A DNA stretch of 64,000 bases. It comes from Undaria pinnatifida. Its lineage: Eukaryota > Sar > Phaeophyceae > Laminariales > Alariaceae. Within the stretch, counting starts at the first letter, position 1. Every line of letters starts with the position of its first letter. The stretch is taken from contig JABAKD010000002.1 of assembly GCA_012845835.1 (NCBI GenBank), positions 27,764,710 to 27,828,709 on the forward strand, read 5' to 3'. Below the pieces are notes generated by a model. The model saw only the letters and a list, made by a program, of their open reading frames with translations, did no database searches and was not told the origin of the DNA. Made by a program: the position numbers and the translations under genes. Shown in pieces: positions 55,691 to 64,000 of this stretch.

Positions 55691-55815
55691 AGCTTACACG
55701 GTCCACGTCTATGTAGGCTAGTGCACCGAAGATCAATGCTAGCCAGAGAGATTCGTCACGCCCGAAAGTCTATCTTTTGTTTGTGGTATGCACTACCCAC
55801 TAGCCTACATAGTCG
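55665..55815. repeat. Inverted repeat around GTAGGCTAGTG
   Basis: TCTATGTAGGCTAGTG (near 55709) faces CACTACCCACTAGCCTACATAG (near 55790). A related word, ACTATGCAGGCTATAGTGGG, is at about 60304. These could be ends of a DNA transposon family. Confidence 0.5.
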
Positions 55816-57690
55816 CGCATTCCTAGCCGTGTGGGCGTATCTTGTTCTTTCCAATGCTGGGTACCACAGACTTTTGCCAGCATGAGATGGCTCGTATAAA
55901 TATATGTGTTTGGGCTCTCTCACGAGATCTTGTCACCACATCCGACTGGCAACCGTGTTTGGGAGGACTCATTAACGCCGCCACGTTGATACGGTTCTCA
56001 TGGCGGAGCTACAGGTTTACCTCCGATCCCTCTGAACCCACCGAGCGTCTCCACCTCCTACACAGCGGTGGGCGACTTGCCACGGCCGTCATGCTTTCTC
56101 ACGACTACCAACCTGTAGAAGGTGTTATTTTCACATTTTGACCGCTATCGTGCGTTCTCCCGATCCCCGACTTGTAGGAGTTGCCTACATTATCTGTGAT
56201 AACGATGCACCGGACCCGGCCCTAAGGTACTTCGTGGACACATGACATGCTCCCTCAAACCGTTGACCTTCGGAGGAAGAGCAGTTCGCCGTGGGGGGTC
56301 TTCAACAAAAGCTCACTCCGCTGGCGGCTATCACGAAACCACCACTCGGCCATGTACCTCATGGATTCCCAGTGCTTTCCGTGTTGCTCTTTGTATCTTG
56401 AATCGAGCCTACCACGCACGGTGCCTTTGCTTGCTCGCACACGCTTTCACGTAGGCGTCCGTGAGCGTTCGGTGTTGACGTTCCGGTTTTAATCGTAATC
56501 TTCGCCACCACGGGCCGACTGATCTCGCTTCTCTACCACCGGTAACCACGCAGACGGGCATCGGTCCATTCAACCACGACCTCAATGAAAACGCGCCGGA
56601 TACTATGGTGCCGACCGTGCCGCTCTGTACATCACGGACCGAGAGACGCTACCAGGCGATATGTTTGGCGCGGCGTAGCTTACCCTTCCATTGCGGATTC
56701 ATGCTGCATAGTTAAAGCAGCACGAAAGCGTACGACCAAAAAGGAACAGGGGGGTCACTCTCGCGAGCTACCCTGAGCCACTGCAAAAAAAAAAGGTGAC
56801 CCCCCCCCACCGTAGCCTGGGTTCTCAACCACCTTGCACGCGTGTTTGAGAGCCGACGAGGGAACGAGCTGACGGCACGTTGGTGGTTTCACGTGCAGGT
56901 TCGTGTCCTGTCGACAACGCCGCATGTCGCAGTGCCCCCCGAGGGGGGCGCAGGGCTGTCGGTGTTGGGAGGCGCTCTCTCCTTATGGTTCATGGCGTCC
57001 ATTTGTTCCTTTCTCCGTCGGCAGTTGACCGCCTGGGCACAAGTTAGGCATTAGCATACTATGGTGCGCTAAAGAACTGAGATCGTAGGGGATATCGTAG
57101 GGGATGTCCAGCCTGGAGCATCACCGTCGCCCTACGATGATGATGGCCTTGACGTGCCACCTTCCAGAGGCCATCAGACTGCTGTAGCATGGTTTCACAC
57201 CAACTATGTCCTGATGTTTACCTCAAATCTATAGACTATCCATCTACCTGTCGCCCCCTCTCACTGGTGGGGTCTGCCAGGGCATCTGCATTAACTCGCC
57301 TTCATTTGCAGAATCCTGCCGAAGTTGGTCACACAGACTAGTTTCTCGAATGGTGGCTTATAAATGCCCCATGTATTGGACGCAAACCGCGATTTCTCGG
57401 TTTGACGACGTCCTACGTGGTTCGTCAGATTATCTCTTTTTCGGCGTCGACGGTGAGCTAGTCTTGTTTTCTGCTGTCCATACAAAATGTCGTCTCCTCG
57501 AACAGCCCTCCGGCACGTCTCCGCCGGTCCCCACTAACCAACGAATAAAGGGGGCGTCATCTTGGGTCGCGGGTGACTTCAATCAGCATTACCCAGAAGC
57601 ATGCTACAAAAAGGTTCGAACATTTTTTTTTTTGAGCAGGCGGATTTTTTCAGTCGTTCGGCCGCATGACGTTATTATTTAACTAAAAAA
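55816..57690. other. Unrecognised sequence with several moderate frames
   Basis: Frames at 55842-56141, 56242-56492 and 57350-57682 (+) have mixed composition. The last contains WVAGDFNQHYPEA. GDFN is the core word of LINE-type and other EEP-fold endonucleases, but the surrounding residues do not confirm it. This may be an old transposon. Confidence 0.25.
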
Positions 57691-57879
57691 AAGTCAAAGA
57701 ATCCAACAAGTTAAACGATGAGACAATCGAACACCGTTCAGGGCCCGTACGAACAGAACCGCAAGCAGACTCATGGGACAGAGGAAGCAGGGTACCATAT
57801 TCCGTGTGTTATCCGTACTGAGCTGTGTATATATATATACTGCGGTGTGCCCGAAAACCTGGCCATGGCCACCAAGCAC

Positions 57880-58176
57880 ATTTTTTTTTTTTTCGCACAC
57901 TTCTACTTTCCAGCTTCTACACAAGCCGTGGTCACAGGTGTCGTCCCTTCTCCCCCCGGTTCTTGCCTTCAATTTGTACTGCGCATAGGGTTCAGCAATC
58001 CCACAGCTCGTCGGTTTTTCATCGAGCTTTTCACGCTCTCGCGCTTCCGCAAGTCAATTTGTGCACAAGAAAAAGTCCCTACGAATTCATACGAGTATGG
58101 ACTCGGCGGGACTCGAACTCACGAAACCGACCTATACCAGACTCGAGGATAACCTGATACGCCACCGGAGCGACCG
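57880..58176 (-). mobile_element. tRNA-derived SINE, copy 3
   Basis: On the minus strand: head CGGTCGCTCCGGTGGCGTAT with A box TGGCGTATCAGG and B box GAGTTCGAGTCCC, then a body matching copies 1 and 2, and a poly-A tail of about 13 (poly-T from 57881). It is the best-preserved copy. Confidence 0.85.
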
Positions 58177-58985
58177 GCACAATATGCGTGTGCACCGACT
58201 GCTCTGTTGAGATTGTAGCAGCGTGTGTTCATATGGACACGCTCGAGGAGACCAAAGGCAGCGCGAATGTGACTATTAACAAAAGGGTGTAGCATCAGCC
58301 ATCGACGCACGGTCAACTATCTGAGGTTTTTTCCTTTTCGAAACGCCCGCACCAAAAACGCCGTCACGTCTTGCTAAATGGCTGGGGGTAAGCCCAAGTT
58401 ATCTCATCCCTTGTCTCGGCCGCCACCGCCAACAGCGGAGCGCTCCCGCAGCGACCGCACCCACCTATCTCCATCGAATATGAATATATCTAGTCTGACC
58501 GATAGATAGATGTGGATACGTTTTGATCGGACACATTGTAGACGTTCCGCTATAGCGTATACCCATGTAAATTGGCAAATAGTATGCCCTATACGTTACC
58601 CTGGGAACTTCCTTCAGAGTGGATATGGGCTTGGTTAGACGTCGGCAGACTACTACCGTTTTACCTGATTTACACGTGAGCGTGGGCCACAAATGAGGGT
58701 TGACGACCTACCGGTACCTCCTTCGACCGGACAGAGAACAGACAATTCATCACGCACCCCCCGCCTCCACACGCGTGCTACGTATGATTCAGAGGTGCTC
58801 GTAGCATTGTTTTGGCCATGATGGCATTTTTTTGGCCAACGAGACTCCTCCTCAACTCGGGAACTACCCCGCAGTATCAATATCGTGCTGTATGTCACAA
58901 CATTTTTCGTGCCCGCAGAGGCCACGGGCTACGGCAGGGGGGATATTAATGCATGTTAATACCCCATTTTTCACTGCCGGTCTGT
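58177..58985. other. No recognisable gene
   Basis: Short open frames only. No repeats recognised. Confidence 0.4.
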
Positions 58986-58989
58986 CTGA

Positions 58990-59100
58990 GCATATCATAT
59001 CATATCATATCATATCATATCATATCATATAATATCATATCATATCATATCATATCATATCATATCATATCAAATCATATCATATCATATCATATCATAC
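58990..59100. repeat. (ATCAT)n microsatellite
   Basis: Over twenty CATAT/ATCAT pentamers with rare changes. Confidence 0.97.
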
Positions 59101-59530
59101 TATCGTAATATCAAACTATCATACTATCATACCATGATACTATCATACTATCGTACTATCGTACTATCATACTATCGTATCATCATACTATCATACTACC
59201 ATACCTCGTACTACCATACCATAATAATATCATATCACATCATTTCATACCATATCAAATAACATCGTATGATATTATACTATCACACTATTTAATATCA
59301 TACTGTCATGCTATCATACTGTCATACCATCATACTATCAGACTATCAGACTATCATGCTATCAGACTATCACATTATCATGCTATCATACTATCATACT
59401 GTCATACTATCATACTATCACACTATCACACTATCACACTATCACACAATCACACTATCATACTATCATACTATCACACTATCACACTACCACACTACCA
59501 TACTATCATGCTATCATACTATCATACTCG
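59101..59530. repeat. (ATCATACT)n array
   Basis: CATACTAT octamers with many single-base variants (CACACTAT, CAGACTAT, CATGCTAT), directly following the ATCAT tract. The open + frame here (Tyr/His/Thr/Leu repeats) is a by-product. Confidence 0.95.
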
Positions 59531-60779
59531 CGCGAGTGACTCTGTACCTCACTGACAAAAATAATGTAGGCCATTTGTTTTTTGGCGCCGCGTCGCTTGC
59601 CACTCCATTTCGGAATCGATCGGAAAATCAAAACAGCACGAAAGCACGAAAGCTGAATGCCCTAAAACGAACAGGCGGACCCCACTGGCGCGAGTAACCC
59701 CAAGTGCTCCACTAAAAACGATTTCCCGAAAGTGAACCCCCTCCCGTAGCCTTGTCCTCGTTAGATGCCGACTTAAGGGCCAGGGGCTTGTCAACCGCGT
59801 CGCACATTCATTTTATCGGGTATGGAGTAGTCTATCAAGTTAGAAACCTAAAAACAAATAAGAGTACCCTTGCCGTACTGTTAGTACTACTTGAAGCATA
59901 ATTGTGTCTCCTCGTGCATTTTGGTAAGGGGACTCCCGTTGGCGTGCCGCTAGCAGCGCCGACGTGCCGTCGACGCTGTCTCCGGTTCCGCTTAGGCGCG
60001 TCCTTTTGCCACGCCCCCCCCCCCCCCCCCCCCCCCCCCCTCGGAACCCCAGCTGATGCTGACGCCAGATCAACAGGCCCGATACCTTCAGACGCCCTTA
60101 CCATCGGTTCTTTATCTTTGGACAACCCTGCGTAGAGACCAATCCCTCCTGCCGTCACTGCCTAGCGTGGTAAGAGTTACTGAGTGCGGCCCGAGAGCGT
60201 TCGGAGTCGAGGGTGGCGTGGCTAATAAAGATTATGATGGTGTTGGTTATATGGCGCCACCCGCTAGCCTACGTAAGATACGTAACTCTAGTGGGTCGTG
60301 GTGACTATGCAGGCTATAGTGGGTAGTGCTATATAGCAACGAAAATATGCTTTAGACCTAGTTACTGCGTAAGTTGGTAAATCAAGAACCTTCGGGCGGA
60401 CAGAGTCGTCCACAGCTTAATTTTTCGAGGTTGGTGCTGAAGACATCGAGGGCAGAGTCGCAGTGCAAGCTGAAGAGGCTGGAGTTGGCAGCGCCAAAAG
60501 GCGCTACACAGTCCGGGTTCGCGGGTAGTCTAAAGTGGAGGAAAAGCGACAAGGTTACCGAGGAGCTAGCAGACGGACAGCGCATCCTACTGTAGGAAGC
60601 TACGTGAAAGCGAACCTCTTTGCCGTTAAACCGTCTCACTACCGCGAAAAGCATCCGCACATAATCTAAATCGCTTGTCCCCAAAAGGACGCAGTTGTAC
60701 AAAGAGGACAAGTAGGGGGGCTGATTTTTCCAGACGCTTGGAAAAACAAGGGCGGATAGACGCACGCTACCAGGGAAGA
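59531..60779. other. No recognisable gene; poly-C tract
   Basis: A run of 27 C lies at 60014-60040. Frames at 60374-60595 (+) and 60382-60954 (-) have no known motif. Confidence 0.35.
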
Positions 60780-61050
60780 GGGTGCACCATTTTTTTTTCC
60801 CTGCAAGGTTCTTGGCTTGAGAAAAAGCACTACATGCATACCTCACCCAAGAGCAGTTCTTTTTTTTTTCCCCCCTTTTTTTGATAAAAATGAAAGTGCG
60901 CTCCGATTGAAAAAAAAAAATCCCATAGCCCCCTAGGTATAAAACGAATCCCATAGCAACAACAAAAAAAGAAGAATGGAATTATGACGAAATTGGGTCA
61001 AGGAGCTCCGTCGTTCAGAAATTAACGCCGCCAAAAAAGTACTGCCCACA
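60780..61050 (+). repeat. Dispersed module REP-2, copy 3 (diverged)
   Basis: GTGCACCATTTTTTTTT, poly-A then TCCCATAG, CCTAGGTA and AAGGAGCTCCGTCGTTCAGA in the REP-2 order. Confidence 0.6.
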
Positions 61051-61162
61051 TCCTACCACACGTCCGTATGGTATTACTTACACCAGAAGACCAGAGTCAT
61101 CCCGATCCAACGGCGGGGGGGGTCCAGCAGAAAGTTCCTGAGCTCCTGCCATGAAGAGCTCA

Positions 61163-61330
61163 TATGTCTCACCACCCGATACTACATGACTTCGAAGGCA
61201 TTCGTTCGCTTGCGCAATCCGACGACCAACACTTCCATGCGCTAGTCATAAAAACAGACGTATGGTCGTGAAAAATATGAGACAAACCGATAGAGTTCTT
61301 CGCTTGAGGAGGTCAACTAATCACAACGCC
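61163..61330 (+). repeat. Dispersed module REP-1, copy 5
   Basis: CACCCGATACTACATGACTT, GCATTCGTTCGCTTGCGCAA and CGCTTGAGGAGGTCAAC match REP-1, best with the copy at 22108-22275. Confidence 0.7.
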
Positions 61331-62519
61331 AGGAAAAACATATGGCCCACAACGTACAACTCCTGCCGTGGGATGGCTCAGATGGTTGATGTGTGTGTGC
61401 GTTTTTTTTTTTCCAGGCATGGGTGTGTTGGTGAGAGGGCGACACCTTTTTTTCGGTCGATTTTTTTTTGTAGTCATGGTTTGTGTCGGTGAAGGGGCGG
61501 CCTTCTTTGTTCGATGGCGTTCGTGGGCATGGGTATGTCGGTGAGAGAGAGATGGGCCTACTGTGTTCAGCGTTAGGGAGAATACCTGTGGGGGCGATGG
61601 TGTGCGCGTGAAGACGGCTTCGGTTGCGCCGGGCGAGTAATTAGGATTTTTGCTTTGGACGGGGGAGAGCGTGAGATTTTGCTTTGCGCAACATATTTTT
61701 GGGAGAAGGATCGCATGCATGTTAGCCAATGTCGGAGGATCGATAGACACAGTCAAAGATAGAGGCAGGCGTCGTCGAGGCAGGTAGCTTCTCATGTACG
61801 AATATATATATATATACTTCAGTATATATATATAAATATACATATGTGCGTGAATGGTCCTCGCTGAATTCCTGCGTCTTGACGAACTGATGAAAACGTT
61901 GACATTGTGGTGATGTGGAAAAAAAGGCGGTTTTGGGACGGGGTCGCCTCATAGATCGTTCTCTGAGGAAACGGTAGGGTGAGTCGAAGGCAAAGTCGCT
62001 TGAAAGGCCTGTTCCGCAAAAAAAGTGGTCCGAACGGGAAAGCTGATAATCGAATAATCAGGTATGCTTGCCGGGCGTTGAGACACGCCAGCAGAGAGTG
62101 CAGAGAAGGGATTTTTTGGCAAAGAAAGGGTGTTTGGCAAAGGATACTGTTGTTCTACTGCGAACGCCAAACGTGCAAATTGTAGTCATCAATGATTGGC
62201 AATTCGGGGTCCTGCATGTCCCGTATCGTTTATCCTTGGTCAGTCTCTTACACTTGAGCAACTGTGATAATACTGGGTAGGGGAGACAGATTACCTCCCT
62301 GCAGGTCGGCCTATTCAGTAGGTTGTTGAGATTACTTGCGCGTGCTCGTTTCTTAGAGACAGAAGAATATTGGCGTTGTTCAGATCACGTGCCCGTGCAG
62401 ACGTGCGGACTGATTCCCTGGGGCAAGACCACCAGGGTTTGTTAAATCTTTTGGCACGAACGCCTTCCTAGATATCTCAAAACGTCTCATTTCCCCCGTG
62501 ACTCAGGAAAACCCCGACT
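61331..62519. other. No recognisable gene
   Basis: A short (TA)n tract at 61803-61845. Minus frames at 61313-61843 and 61949-62261 have no motif. Confidence 0.4.
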
Positions 62520-62690
62520 TTCCGAGGTATTACCATATCACTAGCCCACTCCGATGAGCCGCATGTGCAGAAATATGGGCAATTCGGGAAAGCCCCGCTC
62601 CACGAACTAAAACATGAGTCGAAGATGATACTCTTCAAAACCCACTCCCACATCTCTGAATGGCGAGGCTACGAAGCCGGGGAAAATATC
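62520..62690 (+). repeat. Dispersed module REP-3, copy 3
   Basis: ACTAGCCCACTCCGATGAG, GGGAAAGCCCCGCTCCACG and CCCACTCCCACATCTCT match the copies at 7605 and 14630. Confidence 0.65.
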
Positions 62691-64000
62691 CAAAACGCCG
62701 AGACAATAGGAAAATGAAAAATATTATGGTCGTCAGGAACCGGAAAACGCCTTACGTCGAAAACCCACCGCTACATGGTCAACAAGATGACGAGGGAAAG
62801 AACACGAAACCTTGTCGAGGAGCAAAGCAGAAAACCCACACTACCGCGCAACATCTCCAGCGAAGGGGGGGGGGGGCAGCATCGCAAGGAAGGTGCAAGA
62901 CGAAAAAAACTTGCAGTCCTGTGTCGCAGTATGAGCTCCTAGGAGAACTAGGCCGCCCCCGACGCGTATCGGGGGGGGGTCGACAGGATTAAAAGAAGGC
63001 AAAAAAGAAAGCAAAGTATTGTCCCGCGCCGCCGTACGAACATGTCCATTATCCAGAACGCCCCCTGGCTCTTCGCGGGAGGGGGACTAGGCAGGACGAA
63101 AAATAAAGCGAGTAAATAGCAAACCCAAACCCAAACCCGACCCAAGACTAGGACACATCGAAGGATACCCGTAAGAAACCTTCAACCCATAAAACCCAGG
63201 AAAACGGAAAGCTATCGAGCGTCGCGGCAATCATACAATCACGGCCGCGCCTCGACGCTTCGATATCGAAGGAGGGACCACGCAGGCCCAAACTGCGAGG
63301 GAGCACGCAGCTCATCAGCTCGAAAAAAAACTGGACGCTCAGACGAACGCTCGTCGAAGTTCGGAAAGGGACAGATTCCCCAAAAGCACCCCACCTAAGA
63401 CGAGTGGGTGCAGTTTCGCTCGCACACTGCGGAAGCACTACCCGACGAAATCATACCATCCAACATGTCGCGCCTGATAAAGGTCTGTGGGGATCCAGTG
63501 TCTAGGACGGACACGCAACCACAAGATGTCAAGGCGTCCGTCCCGCTATGAACGGCAATTTCTGGCGAAAAAGAGGCGTCGTCGAGCGTTGTAGTGCCCC
63601 CCCTCCGACAAGGCAGGGACCGTGTTCCGAGAGCGCGAGGTCAGGGTCGACACCAGGGGATGATGGCCAATACTTCGGGGCTGTGGTCTGCTAGTGCGTT
63701 CGAAAAAAAGGTCGAAAACTCCGAAGGACGACCTGGTCCAGCGCGGTCCGTCTCCAAAGGACGAGCCGACGGCGCTGCTGGGGAAATCTCATGAATTTCG
63801 CCTGACGAGATAAGTGAGAGGATTCGGGGTTTGCCAACCCGGCCTCACTTGCGCGAATGGCGTCGCGGACGGCGGACAGAGCTTTTTCCGAGCTAATTTG
63901 TGCCTCGCCACCTATTAGGGTCGCTGGCCTCGGGGTCGTTCGCCCGGGGGCCGATGCCCCCAAACGGTGCCAAGCGGGCTGGCTTCAGCCAAAAAAAGGG
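62691..64000. other. No recognisable gene
   Basis: The minus frame 63691-63963 (GGEAQISSEKALSAVRDAIR) is protein-like but short and unrecognised. A Gly-tract and A-rich spots otherwise. Confidence 0.3.

Noticed and set aside
57350-57682. LINE endonuclease domain from the GDFN word
   Set aside because: Only the four-residue word fits; no other endonuclease block was found nearby.
59308-59697. 129-codon Tyr/His/Thr-rich ORF
   Set aside because: By-product of the ATCATACT array.

Overview
The window is nuclear DNA of an intron-rich eukaryote, crowded with repeats. A brown alga of the Ectocarpus type is my best guess. That rests on long introns in a conserved housekeeping gene, G-rich long untranslated stretches, abundant Ty1/copia and Ty3 elements, and self-complementary GGAAGCTTCC arrays. 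The taxon is inference from recollection and was not checked. No bacterial operons, CRISPR arrays or phage genes are present.

Layout. 1-3299 (+): the 3' part of a gene for a Gly/Pro/Gln-rich protein, two exons. 3300-7300: G-rich non-coding sequence, perhaps its 3' UTR, with a possible PHD-finger remnant. 7300-9000: dispersed repeats. 9640-13400 (-): decayed Ty3-type retrotransposon. 13400-18400: dispersed repeat modules and an inverted-repeat element with a TA-flanked MITE inside. 18817-30818 (-): the RNA polymerase I/III subunit RPAC1 (AC40), seven recognised exons spread over 12 kb, with a tRNA-derived SINE, microsatellites, tandem duplications and a duplicated pseudo-exon in its introns. 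The N-terminal exon was not found. 33690-42298: an older (+) copia element split by a complete (-) copia element with paired LTRs and a 5-bp target duplication. 42363-54165: self-complementary arrays, unknown ORFs, a second SINE, a roughly 0.8-kb repeat unit in several partial copies, and a 5'-truncated LINE inserted in one of them. 54170-64000: microsatellites, a third SINE and more repeat modules, with no gene I can name.

Only RPAC1 can be assigned a cellular function with confidence. It dimerises with RPAC2 (AC19) and nucleates assembly of Pol I and Pol III. Its splice phases agree at every junction I could check, including one that needs a GC donor. The gene at the left edge is real by splice-frame logic but has no recognisable domain.

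The most unusual material is repeat biology. Two unrelated minisatellites have units that are their own reverse complement; one lies just after the RPAC1 stop codon and the other keeps reading frames open on both strands. Both copia copies carry HVDG in place of the reverse transcriptase DD motif. A set of short modules recurs across the window in different orders and orientations.
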